Below are positions 31,654 through 41,708 of a stretch of DNA of 64,000 bases, in pieces; the first letter of the stretch is position 1, and each line of letters opens with the position of its first letter. Position numbers and translations under genes: made by a program. The notes below the pieces were generated by a model. It ran no database searches, was not told the DNA's origin, and worked only from the letters and a program-made list of their open reading frames with translations. This DNA comes from Pleurotus ostreatus/Saccharomyces cerevisiae fusant (Eukaryota > Opisthokonta): the NCBI GenBank assembly GCA_024196135.1, contig JAMQCK010000070.1, positions 1 through 64,000 of the forward strand. The letters run 5' to 3'.

Positions 31654-32061
31654 CTGCCATGAATTATACATATCTGTCGTGTTGTGCTTGCTTTTTTGCT
31701 GTCGTATTTACTCTCTATTGTTGCTTGTTGCTTGTCTTTACGAGGATACGCTGCGATACATGTTCACGTCGTATATGACCTGTGATTGCCGTATGAGTTT
31801 CCAATGCCACCCCTGTTATTTGCATGCCGATGCCTCCGCTTTCTGAGTTGTCTGGGTTCTCCCGAAGCTATTATATTCGGTGCAAATGCGTTGTTGTCCC
31901 GAATTTGGAGTTATGTGGCGTCGTCGCGCTTTATAAGCCCCTTCCCACGCCGTCGACCTGCCGCTTGCCTCTCGCCACATCTCACGGACGATTCGCTTCG
32001 TTCATACCTTTTGCAAAGACTCTCTGCAGCCTTTGACGAGCTTTGCGATCTTTGATCGACG
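31654..32061. other. Promoter side of TFIIA-gamma
   Basis: It holds the 3' UTR of the preceding gene and the upstream region of TOA2. It is T-rich with no recognised gene. Confidence 0.4.
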
Positions 32062-32804
32062 ATGGCGACCGCATACTATGAGTTCTACCGGGGTTCATCG
32101 TGCGTGGTTGACGATCGAGTGCATTCAACATGCTAACATCGTCCTTCTGCTTTGTTCCCTACATATCGGCGCGTGTATGCTCTTCACCTACCTCCCATCT
32201 TCGCATACCGTACCTCTCACTCTGCGTGACGCACGATTCCTATCCCGTTGTTTCCCTCCAGTATCGGCATGGCGCTCACGGACTCCCTGGATGAACTCAT
32301 CACAAGTGGCGAGATCACCCCACAATTGGCGATGAAGGTCCTGCAGCAGGTGTGTTCCCATTCGCGCTGATCTATCGAAGGGCTACATGACACGCCCCAG
32401 TTCGATAAAAGCCTCGCGGATACGATGGTCAAGCACGTCAAGTCGAAGTGCAACATGAGGGTATGTTGAGAGCCATCGCCGCGACTTTTGGACCACTCTG
32501 TTTCTCGTGAAGCCCCTCGCTATCTCGCCATCTCCCTCTTTCACAGCCGCAGCGATCTTTTCTCCTTTCCGAGGCTAACAGCCCTGAAGGGTTCCCTTCG
32601 CACTTACCGTCTATGTGACGATGTGTGGACATTCGTGGTCAAGGTCTGTCCCGTTCGCGTCAACTCTCCCGCGCTTCACCTGACGCTCGATCACAGGATC
32701 CAGTGTTCAAGCTTGAAGGTGGCGAGCACGTCGGCGCTGACTCGAAGAAGATCAAGATCATCTCTTGCAAGAGCGGCGAGGCGCTAGACGCCGGGAAGAA
32801 GTAA
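32062..32804 (+). CDS. TOA2: TFIIA small (gamma) subunit
   Basis: Five exons, 32062-32099, 32262-32349, 32401-32460, 32590-32643 and 32697-32804, giving 115 codons. The reading starts [13 protein letters not shown], crosses a 162-nt intron and continues [13 protein letters not shown], the TFIIA-gamma N-terminal helix bundle. It then reads [14 protein letters not shown] and the beta-barrel block [22 protein letters not shown]-gamma joins the large TFIIA subunit and stabilises TBP on promoter DNA. Length matches the family (yeast Toa2 122, human 109 residues). The short first exon and the non-ATG-looking second exon explain why a simple ORF search misses this gene. Confidence 0.92.
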
Positions 32805-33417
32805 GACTCTTCCATCGCCTCATGAGGGTTCTTGTTTTCCTGGCGGAAGCGACCTGGTACGGACGATGGCTTTGGCTCGCAGTTACCTCAATATCCACCT
32901 CGTTACTGCTGTGTAGACTGTATCTTACCTATCTATCGTACCTATAGCATAGAAATGCATTCATCGGTGGGTTCTCGAGACCGTTGGCGCAGCGAAAGGC
33001 GAATGACACCAAAAGCAGTCGGCAGACTCGGTCCGCCGCCGCCATCAATCCCGTCGCAGCTTGCTCCCTCCCGTCATCATGCCGCTGGTCGCACTTATTG
33101 TTCGCTACCAGCAGAGTTTGATTGTATATTTCTAAACTCTGGGCGACTCCCTCAAGGTCTCAAAAGAGCTCACAATTGCGCAGGCTCGCGCTTCCATCTC
33201 GACTACCGCGCGTGAATTCACTCAACCCAGGCTATTGTCAAAATCGACAAATGCGTGGTTGGCGCGCACCTCGGGTTTTCTATTGTCCCTGCCGATGGCC
33301 TCTGCGCTATGCTTCACGCGCTGACGTTCAAAAGGCGGAAACAGCTCGAGCAGCGGAAGAGCAAGCGTTCCATCTCGTTCCACCTCGCCTCGCACTGGAA
33401 CGACGCTGACTGCACAT
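32805..33417. other. Spacer upstream of an F-box gene
   Basis: No supported gene. It marks the transition from the housekeeping block to the F-box/proline-rich island. Confidence 0.4.
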
Positions 33418-34845
33418 ATGGCCCATGAATCGCATTCTTCCGGGGCCATTAACAACCCATCTATCAGTCACGAACTCTGCCTCACTCATCCGCCGTCCCT
33501 CCGGCGCGTCTGCGCTCCCTTCGACTCAGATGTCCCCCAAGTGCATCCAATCAACCACCTCCCTACAGAGCTGCTGGTGGAAATATTCCGACGCTGCACA
33601 GGCGACGCGGAAGACAATCCATACTGTGCGCCTCTTCGTACAAACCTCGCCCCGCTCGTCTTGGCTAGCGTTTGCAAGGCCTGGAGAGACATCGCTTTCG
33701 ACGTCCATCAACTGTGGCAATGTTTTATTTTGCAGCCCTGTCAAGGTCGATCTCACTTTCGCATCGCGTGGGCGTTCTTAGCCCGTACAAAGGGACGCGG
33801 GATGCACGTGAACTACAGGGAATATTCAGGCAACGGCACTCTTGTGGACGAGAAGTGTCCTTGCGCGCTCGACTTCGTGCTTCAGAACATAGGGCATCTT
33901 CGGTCTCTCTGCTTGATCAATATCAGGGAGAAGACTGCGCAGCGCCTTGCTCAGGTCGCAAGCGGTTCTGCAACCTCCATGGAACGCTTGTACATCACGG
34001 GTGTGCATTGGAATGATCCTACACCTGCGACTGCCTGTTCTCTTTCGGCGTTGTGCAGCTCGCCTTCCCTTCGAAGGCTGGTCTGCGTATTGCCAGCATT
34101 CCCAGAGAACACTGCATGGTCCCAGCTGACTTCGTTAACGCTTGCTCGGTGTGACCCCCAACTTTTCTTGCGCGTCATCGCCACTGCTCGACGCCTCATA
34201 TCGTTCGCTACTGTCATTCCGGCATATCAGCGGAACCCGTGGCCTCTGCATCTCGTTACCAGCTATAACCCCACCTTGGAGCAACTGCAGTTTCGAGGCG
34301 AGGGTCCGCAAGACCAGCTGTTCCGCGCCCTACGCCTGCCCGGCCTACGACGTCTCGTCCTGTCCCCCCCATTTGACCGCCCGTCTGATCACAGATTGTC
34401 ATGGCCTTTCAACGACACGGATAGTTTGAGTGACTTCATTGATCACCTTCGCGATGGACTGGACCAGCTTCATCTGATTCATGTCAGAAGCGCCTTCGCC
34501 CTCGCATGGATGCCACAGATGACCTCTCTGAGAATGTTGCACTTAGGCGTGCCTGATGGCGAAGATGGTGACCCGTTCTTCAAAGCGCTGACCGTCGAGC
34601 CCGACGATTCTTCGCCGCTGCTTCCCCGGCTCCTCATTCTAGAGTTTGGACACTGTGTGACGACCGATGGAGTGATCTCACGAGCACTACTCTCCCGCCA
34701 CCGGCTTCCCCTCCGAATCGTGTCTTTACGGTACGACCGGAAGACCATGATGGGACGCTCCAATGACAAGGATGTGGCCAAATTTGGGAAGATGAATCGC
34801 GCAGGGTGGCAGATCACTTGGGACATAGTATCAGAATGGATGTGA
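33418..34845 (+). CDS. F-box-like protein, intronless
   Basis: A single exon of 475 codons. An F-box-like domain spans about residues 42-105 (PINHLPTELLVEIFRRC, then ASVCKAWRDIAFDVHQLW). It is followed by the family plan: QGRSHFRIAWAFLARTKG, KCPCALDFVLQNIG, GPQDQLFRALRLPGLRRL and the C-terminal TTDGVISRALLSRHRLPLR. A role as SCF ubiquitin-ligase substrate adaptor is inferred. It lies just outside the left arm of the inverted duplication, in the same orientation as the arm's F-box gene. This mirrors the outer F-box gene on the right at 45.3-46.7 kb. Confidence 0.85.
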   Translation: MAHESHSSGAINNPSISHELCLTHPPSLRRVCAPFDSDVPQVHPINHLPTELLVEIFRRCTGDAEDNPYCAPLRTNLAPLVLASVCKAWRDIAFDVHQLWQCFILQPCQGRSHFRIAWAFLARTKGRGMHVNYREYSGNGTLVDEKCPCALDFVLQNIGHLRSLCLINIREKTAQRLAQVASGSATSMERLYITGVHWNDPTPATACSLSALCSSPSLRRLVCVLPAFPENTAWSQLTSLTLARCDPQLFLRVIATARRLISFATVIPAYQRNPWPLHLVTSYNPTLEQLQFRGEGPQDQLFRALRLPGLRRLVLSPPFDRPSDHRLSWPFNDTDSLSDFIDHLRDGLDQLHLIHVRSAFALAWMPQMTSLRMLHLGVPDGEDGDPFFKALTVEPDDSSPLLPRLLILEFGHCVTTDGVISRALLSRHRLPLRIVSLRYDRKTMMGRSNDKDVAKFGKMNRAGWQITWDIVSEWM

Positions 34846-35604
34846 TGTGTGGTACCAGCATGTATGGAGTGATCAAGGGAGAACATGTATGGCACACTCG
34901 TGGAATATACATAGTTGCATGAATCGCAGGCCAGCACTTGTGCGCAAACATTCCTAGCGATGCGTGGCCTGCACGTTTACAGGATGACGAACTTATGTAG
35001 TACATACTGGCAATCCACGACGGGCTCGCAAAGTGAGCAAACCGCGGAAGGGCGATTCGAACATGGATTGACGGGGGTCTTTGATTCCGATCAGCAACGT
35101 GGTTCGGCGCTCAGCACGACTTGCTCTTTCCTATCATCATGCCGCTAGCGGCACTTGCCTCGCTCTTTCTACCGTCTGACGCGAGAGAGGAGTCCTCCAT
35201 TTGTGAATGCTCTTCTCTGACAGCGCATAGAAGACAATACGGCCGGGGTGCCATCCCCGGCGACTGAAGCTTGTCTTTCTGGCGACAACTCGGCGTGAGA
35301 TGCTGTGGTATGTTGACATCTCCGTTGTCTCTATACATGGCGTGGCAGCGATAGACCAACTACCAAGGCTTTCCCTTATGTGTGCGACCTTCTGGTCGAC
35401 GCTATTGTCTATCGGAGCTGGTCGTTGTTATGGAAGCTTCGCCTCACTACGGCTTATGCCTCGTCGAACACCATGCTTATTGTTCTCGTATGCGTCCGGT
35501 CCGATGCCAGTGGGATGCAACTCTGCCGAAAGACGGGTATAAGGATCGGTAGGACGGCGGAGTAAATCCATCTTCTGTACCCTCCCTCCAAAGCACCAGC
35601 ACGA
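34846..35604. other. Spacer containing the outer edge of the left duplication arm
   Basis: From about 35,030 onward the sequence can be followed in inverted orientation near 45,190-44,600. Matching words include GATCAGCAACGTGGTTC at both sites. This is the 5' region of the frameshifted F-box gene. No other gene is recognised. Confidence 0.5.
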
Positions 35605-37282
35605 ATGTCTGACTGGCCTCACCATTCCAACACGCGCGGCAACCCCGTCGTCAGGGAGCAGCCAAGTCCTGCGCCTGCGCGGCGAGCACCCCGAGAGGAC
35701 TTCATCGATTGGCAGAAATGGCGAGATCCCGTACGTATTCCCACCATCTGTTTCCATTCGCAACTCGGGCTCAAATGACTTTGCAGAACGCACCGGTCCC
35801 GGAGAATGCGCCATGGCTCAAGTATTCCGGGTCTGATCCACCTACGGCGGAGGATTTGCGCAAGGCGCTGTTCATCCCTCCCCTCTCGCCCCCTCCTGAG
35901 CATTGGCGCGCCCTTATTCCCCTGGATCCCGTCCCGGACGAGGACGGCTCGTACACACATCCGATCAATCAGCTTCCCGTTGAACTGCTGTCTTACATCT
36001 TCACGCGGTGCTTGGATCTGGAAGCAAGCATTCTGGCACATGCTATAATCCACCCCCACTGCACCTCCCTAATGATCTCGCGCGTCTGCATGCGCTGGCG
36101 CGCGGTCGCGTTGGATACGCCCTTCCTCTGGCAGCATTTCACAATGAAGCCCTGCCAGGGCCGGTCTCACTACGCCATCGCTCGCCTGTTTCTAGCGCGG
36201 ACTAAGGGCATGGCATGTACATTCGCTATGCAGAGCACCCACCCATCGGCGCGCGCACTGAGCACTGTCCCTGTGCACTCGATTTCATCCTCGAGAACGC
36301 CTCGCAACTCGCGGCCCTGGAACTCGACGGCCCGAGCGAGGCTACCGCTATGCGCCTGTCCCGAATTCGCATAGGCTCGACCTCGCTGATGAAGCGCTTC
36401 GTCGTGATGACCAACTCCAATTCTCCCCACATCTCTGCACGACCTGCGCGTGCGCTGTCTGCAGCGTTCCTCTCCAGCGGCCTGCGGCAGATTACTTGGG
36501 AGTTGCCGACCTTCGCACCCGAGGATGTTTCCTGGTCGCGGCTGAACTGGCTGTGGCTCCAAAATTCCCCCGTCGATCAGCATACGCTCTTGCGCATTTT
36601 CGTTAGCGCGCCTTCGCTGCGAGATGCAAGTGTGGAGGTGTCAATAGTATCTGGTCGAGCGAAGCGCTTCTCAGCCGTTCACGCGAATGCGTTGGAGTCG
36701 CTGACTATCGAATCAGACGGGCCTCAGGATGAGCTCCTCCGTGCTCTCTATGCTCCACGCCTAACTTCCATCACTTTGCGACCTTCGACATCACTCCCGG
36801 ACCCCGAAATGTTCAGCCCAGGATGGCCATTCGTCGACATCGAGGTTCTCTATACTTTTCTCGGCCGCATACGAGGGAGCCTTGAACGCTTCTATCTGCA
36901 CCATGGTGGAACTGCCTTTGACGAGGCGGCCCTCATTCACATCATTGAGATGCCGCAGCTATCGGCGTTGGAGATCCTTCACGTCGTGCATCCTTACGGA
37001 GACGCGCGGGATGCCTTTTTCTCTAAGCTCATCGCAAGCCGCGAGAAAACGAGACCGACGCTTCTTCCCCTTCTGAGAAGGATTCTGCTCTGTGACTGCT
37101 CTCCGACAGATGGCGTTCTCTCGCAGATGGTGATGTCACGGCACGAGCTCGGCCTTCCATTGCGAGACGTTGTTCTTGGATACCCAGACGGTGATCGTAG
37201 TCCTCACCCCACAGACGTTGCCACTTTCCGAAAGCTCAAACGATTGGGTTGGCCCGAGATAATCTGGGAAGAGGATTTGTAG
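35605..37282 (+). pseudogene. F-box-like gene with a single-base frameshift (module 2)
   Basis: Exon 1 (35605-35730) encodes a 42-residue leader ending EDFIDWQKWRDP. A 56-nt intron follows, then exon 2 from 35787. The F-box-like domain reads HPINQLPVELLSYIFTRC, then SRVCMRWRAVALDTPFLW. The intact right-arm paralogue reads RTRGMGMCIRYAE; here one base is missing near 36,213, between ATGGC and ATGTAC. The frame shifts, and translation would run into unrelated sequence and stop near residue 240. The rest of the protein, with the family C-terminus CSPTDGVLSQMVMSRHEL, continues intact for 355 codons in the next frame. It is either a young pseudogene, a base-calling error, or two products. No intron that would repair it is visible. 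Confidence 0.8.
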
Positions 37283-37391
37283 ACTTGCAAGGAAGAGAGC
37301 CCGCCGGCCAGATGGACGCGATAAACTTCATGACATGTTGGTACATGAATTACTACGTATACTATTCTGTATCGTCGAAATGCATTATATA

Positions 37392-38493
37392 TCATGGACG
37401 CATATCTATCACATTGAAAACCCAGCAGGGATTGCGAATGCAACTGGCGACATATCCACGCAAGGCGGCCGCCAGCTTGGACTCTCGTTCCCAATAGAAT
37501 GGATGATTGGGACTAATGTTGACGATTCCGGCCCGCCTCAGACCTTGAGCCTTCCTGAAAAGGTAGAGATACGCCTCCAGATCGTAAGTAAACTTCGCTC
37601 CGCCGGAGGTGCCATAGTACACTGTGAGCCGTGTCAACGCTCCGATGCGGAGCGAACGTAGCAGATTCGTAAGCCAGGCATCGTTGTAGTGTATGTGTAG
37701 CGCTTCCAGCTGCCGGATCATGATCTTGGGGAATTTCCGCCCGCTGTCATTACCGAGCACGTGCCAAAAATGCACCTCCTTCAGGTGCTGAGCGTTGTAG
37801 AGAATGAGCCAGCAACTGAGAAGATCCACCGGCATAAGGACGTTGATCTTCTCTGCGCTGGCGCCCTTCCACTGCGGGTCGCGGGCGATGCCTCTCGCCG
37901 GCAGAGCAGGCAGCATATCGCAAGTGTAAATATTGAAAGTCGACGTAGAATGGCCGTCGGCACTCGCCGTGGGAGGCTTTTCGCTCGGAACTGCCTTCCT
38001 CGCGGCCGAGGGAGGCGCCTGCGGCGCCACAGGCTGAGGAGAGGAAGCACGAGGGGAAGGGGGAAGGGCAGAACTATCTTGCACAGACGCGGGCGCCACA
38101 TTCGATGTCGCAGGAGCGGCAACGTGCGCACTCAGCGAGGACGTCGAAGGATACGGTGTCGGTGGTGGGAGGGTAGGGGCATATCCAGCCATCGGCGTAA
38201 CAACAGGCAGCGGCAGCATGCCGCCGATAGCCGGTGTAAAAGGCGTCTTTGGTGGGCTACCGATGGGGGTTCCACTTTGCGAGTCGGTGGCGAGGGGGGT
38301 GTATAGATGTGTCGGATCTGCTATAGGTTCGCGAAATGCGACGTTGCGGGGCGGTTTCGCCTGTGTCTGTTGTGCAAACGCCTTGTAAATCGGCTTGGGG
38401 AAGTGTCGATAAGAGTAGTGCGCGTTCTGCGTAGCCCTGCTGCGTCGTCAGAATCATGTTCTGCGAGGAGGGGCCACGAACTCACGCCTTCAT
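37392..38493 (-). CDS. Proline-rich protein with conserved C-terminal domain (module 2)
   Basis: Two exons, 38493-38486 and 38439-37392, giving 351 codons. The first coding exon is only 8 nt (ATG plus five bases). A 46-nt intron follows with a GTGAGT donor and a CTGAC branch word. The model is supported because the right-arm copy has the same structure and no in-frame ATG exists between a stop and the conserved region. Residues up to about 165 are P/A/S/T-rich. Residues from about 169 to the end form the conserved domain (FNIYTCDMLPALPARG, VLMPVDLLSCW, EVHFWHVLGND, YNDAWLTNLLRSL, ISPNHPFYWER). No catalytic motif is visible. It lies 109 bp from the facing F-box gene. Function unknown; nothing suggests secretion. 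Confidence 0.75.
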
Positions 38494-39024
38494 TTTGGTC
38501 AATTTGTGGCCAGCACAATGATAGGTCAATGGATGTCGTGGGTGCGAATTCGAGCGCGGGCGTGATCAATCGTCACTTCGTCAAGCTCGTGGGCTTGTCG
38601 TGAAGTTCGTGAGGGCAGCGTGGAGTTGTATGCAGAATTCCGGTGTAGAACGTCCCTTAAGAGAGCCCGTCGCTTGAGAAAGCTATTGAGGCTTGGTAAG
38701 GAAGTTCCTTTGTACCCCATACTGCATGTGAGAGGCAATTGACATTCAAGAGAACAATGCCGTCGCTCTTCAATACAACCCGGCTGGATTGAGAACAAGG
38801 GCAACCTGTAGAGTGTCCAAAGCCTTCACGTCCATTGTTATCGTTAGACACAAGTGATACCAATTAAGGTGGATTCAATTCAACGAAATTTCTTGTTCTT
38901 CGTGGCCGTTGGAAGCAGGAATGATTTCAAATTTCTGGCGCGTCGCCGACGCGCTTGACGCGTTACGTCACGCATTTACGCGTCACACCTTTCCTCCTCA
39001 CCCCATCGTCCTTGGTCCGTACAA
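38494..39024. other. Divergent intergenic region, proline-rich gene and FEN1
   Basis: The first 330 bases belong to the left arm of the inverted duplication. The rest is the FEN1 upstream region with two ACGCGT motifs. No gene is recognised. Confidence 0.5.
38958..38983 (+). promoter_or_regulatory. Two MluI cell-cycle box (MCB) motifs upstream of FEN1
   Basis: ACGCGT occurs at 38,958 and again at 38,978, exactly 20 bp apart and 40-65 bp upstream of the FEN1 ATG. In ascomycete yeasts this hexamer binds MBF (Swi6 with Mbp1/Res) and drives G1/S expression of replication genes. The placement upstream of a replication nuclease fits that role. Binding in this organism is inferred. Confidence 0.6.
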
Positions 39025-40947
39025 ATGGGTATCAAGGGGCTCACTGGCCTGCTGTCTGAGCATGCGCCAAAATCTATGAAGGAACACGAGATTAAGACGC
39101 TCTTCGGGCGCAAGGTCGCGATAGACGCGTCCATGTCCATCTACCAGTTCCTCATCGCGGTCCGCCAAAAGGACGGCGAGATGCTCACGAACGACGCGGG
39201 GGAGATTACGAGTCACTTGATGGGTCTGTTTTACCGCACCATACGCATCGTCGAGAACGGAATCAAGCCCGCGTATGTGTTCGATGGGAAGCCACCAGAT
39301 CTGAAGAAGGGTGTGGTGCGTAACAGAGTTCAGCAGACTGAAGCACGCAATAACGACTATCCCTGCAGCTCTCGAAGCGGTTTGAGAAGCGTGACGAGGC
39401 AAAGGAGGGCGAGGAGGAGGCGAAGGAGACGGGCACGGCCGCAGAGGTCGACAAGTTCTCGCGCCGGCAGGTCAAGGTCACACGCGAACACAACGAAGAG
39501 TGCAGGCGCCTCTTGAAGCTCATGGGCATCCCATACGTTGAGGTGCGTCCGCCGCGCGAAGCAAACTCTAATAGCCTCACCTCCCATCAGGCGCCCTCAG
39601 AAGCAGAGGCGCAGTGTGCAGAGCTCGCGCGCGGGGGCAAGGTGCGCGCACCCATTCACTCCCCGTTCACCGAGGTGATCTGACGCTACCAGGTCTACGC
39701 GGCGGGCTCCGAGGACATGGACACCCTCACATTCAACGCGCCCATCCTCTTCCGCCACCTGACCGTTTCCGAGGCGAAGAAGCAGCCCATTCTCGAGATC
39801 AACCTCAAGGCGGCGCTCGAGGGCCTCGACATGGATCTCAGCATGGTGCGTGCACGTCTACCTTCCCATCCCCCACACTCACGCGTCCCCAGTTCGTCGA
39901 CCTATGTATCCTATTGGGCTGCGACTACCTCGAGCCCATCAAGGGCGTCGGCCCCAAATCCGCGCTCAAGCTCGTGCGCGAGCACGGCGGCCTCGCCGGC
40001 GTCGTCGAGCACCTCCGCGCGAAGCAGGCAGAGAAGGAGGAGGCTATCGCCGCCGCCGAAGCGGAGGAGGAATCCGCAGACGAGCCCGCGGCCACGAGCG
40101 ACGTTGAGGCGCCCGACGGAGATGAAGACGAGGACGACGAGGCGAAGGAGAAGAAGGAAAAGCCGAAGCCAAAACCCAAGAAGAAGACGAAGGGCAAGGC
40201 GCGGGGTGGGGTGCAGATACCTGAGGAGTGGCCTTGGGAGGAGGCGAAGAAGCTGTTCCTTACGCCCGATGTGATCCCTGCGGATGAGGTGGAGGTAAGG
40301 GAGGTCGCTCCTGAAAACCGCTCATACTTACCCACCGGCAGCTCGAGTGGAAGAGCCCGGACGTCGACGGCCTCGTGCAGTTCCTCGTCAATGAAAAGGG
40401 CTTCAAGTGAGCATTTGCTTCTTACTCCTTGCTTCGCGCGCTTCCACGCCTTCCTTCCCCATGTCATCGTAAAAAGCCTTCCTGTTGCCTTCTTGTCCTT
40501 CACCCTGCTTCTTGCCCCTTCCGCTTTGACTTCTTGCCCTCCTTCACCCTTCTCGCCCTCTTTTCCACAAGTCATCACTCCCGGGCTTCCCATCCCACCA
40601 CCTTACCGTGTGAATACCTTATTCGTGCTAACCCCCGATCCCCACCAGCGAGGAGCGCGTGCGCAAGGGCGCGGAGAAGCTCGCGAAGTTCCTCAATGCG
40701 AAGCAGCAGGGGCGCCTCGACGGCTTCTTCACCGTCAAGCCGAAAGACAAGCCCGAGCCGAAGGGTAAGGGCGCGGGGAAGGGCAAGGCGGACGCGAAGG
40801 GGACGAAGGGAACGAAGCGGAAGGTGAGTTCGACGGGATGTATTCAATGCTCTGCTCGATGTGGTGTACTTCTACTCTTTGCTGACGATTACGCTTCAGG
40901 GCGAAGATAAGGCAGAAGGTGGGACGAAGAAAAAGACGAAAAAGTAA
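39025..40947 (+). CDS. FEN1: Flap endonuclease 1
   Basis: Eight exons, 452 codons: 39025-39315, 39369-39542, 39591-39641, 39693-39845, 39893-40294, 40342-40406, 40649-40823 and 40900-40947. The XPG N-terminal domain starts [17 protein letters not shown]. Metal-binding acids are visible at AIDASMS (D34), [20 protein letters not shown] and SEDMDTLTF, and in the helix-hairpin-helix entry [13 protein letters not shown]. The PCNA-binding box QGRLDGFF is followed by a lysine-rich nuclear tail. FEN1 removes 5' flaps in Okazaki fragment maturation and long-patch base excision repair. An insert of about 55 residues, acidic then KPK-rich ([16 protein letters not shown]), sits between the hairpin domain and the [10 protein letters not shown] block. 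The human enzyme lacks it. Confidence 0.95.
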
Positions 40948-41150
40948 ACGTGCCCGTCGGTGGCATGCTTCGGACTACTTTGTCGCTCATGATCTTGTGC
41001 TGTCGCTCTGCTTACCTTATCTCTCACTGTATATCTAGCTTTCTTTGATCCATCGCTTTCCTGTGGTTGTACGACCTTTGGCGCTTGAGGGTGGCTGCCG
41101 GTGGAAAAGCGTGTCAGCGCGGCAGAACAACGGATGAGATGGCCAAAAAG

Positions 41151-41222
41151 CTCCTCGGCGGGGAGTCGAACCCCGCTCTCCCGCGTGACAGGCGGGTGTA
41201 CTAGCCGATATACTACCGAGGA
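41151..41222 (-). tRNA. tRNA-Asp (GUC)
   Basis: On the minus strand the cloverleaf is complete. It has a 7-bp acceptor stem (TCCTCGG with CCGAGGA), anticodon stem CCCGC/GCGGG with loop CTGTCAC (anticodon GTC), T-arm CGGGG-TTCGACT-CCCCG, and discriminator G, an aspartate identity element. A run of five T follows the 3' end and would terminate RNA polymerase III. No intron. It lies in the spacer of the inverted duplication, about 160 bp from the right arm. Confidence 0.95.
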
Positions 41223-41708
41223 CATATTCAGCAAGCACGTCTGCTACATGACATTATTGCTTCTGACGACCATCATGAACTCAATGGCTTAGACGACCTT
41301 TCTGGTAGCAGCGCTGGTTCCGATGTTGTTATCTCGTTTCCCATTACGCACGGAGCATACCGACTGGACCAACTGCGAATGTAAGAGGTTGTCCTTGTGT
41401 CCCATTCAGCCGTTCTGCAATGCAGGATGCCATTGTTCTCGTGCGCATTCGCTAGATCCTGTCCTGTTGTTACTGGCGCTTCAGCGAACAAAGGAACTTC
41501 CTTGACCATCCTCAATGAGTGTCCCACATTGGCGCGTAGTCTTAAGGGACGCTCTACGCCGGAATTCTGCATACTCCTCTCCGCCACCCTCACGAACTTC
41601 ACGACAAGCCCACGAGCTTGACGAGGTGACGATACGCTACGCCCACATACCAAACCAAATCCACGACGATCATCGACTTATTACTGTGCTGGCCACAAAT
41701 CGATGAAA
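41223..41708. other. Promoter region of the right-arm proline-rich gene
   Basis: From about 41,380 it matches, in reverse orientation, the sequence upstream of the left-arm copy. Shared words include TTAAGGGACG and CACGAACTTCACGACAAGCC. The promoter was therefore duplicated with the gene. No other gene is recognised. Confidence 0.5.

Larger units (their letters stand above)
35030..38820. repeat. Left arm of a large diverged inverted duplication
   Basis: The arm carries an F-box gene on the plus strand and a proline-rich gene on the minus strand. The same pair, promoter sequences included, recurs in reverse orientation at about 41,380-45,190. Non-coding matches include GGTTCAGCGCTC-type words at the outer end and ACAAAGGAACTTCCTT at the inner end. 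The arms have clearly diverged (substitutions, indels, different damage), so this is a genuine old duplication, not an assembly artefact. Limits are by eye, within about 50 bp. Confidence 0.75.

Noticed and set aside
39614..40768. A single 384-codon open frame across the FEN1 region
   Set aside because: It includes a true FEN1 exon but reads through introns and in the wrong frame elsewhere. The spliced model gives the full conserved protein.
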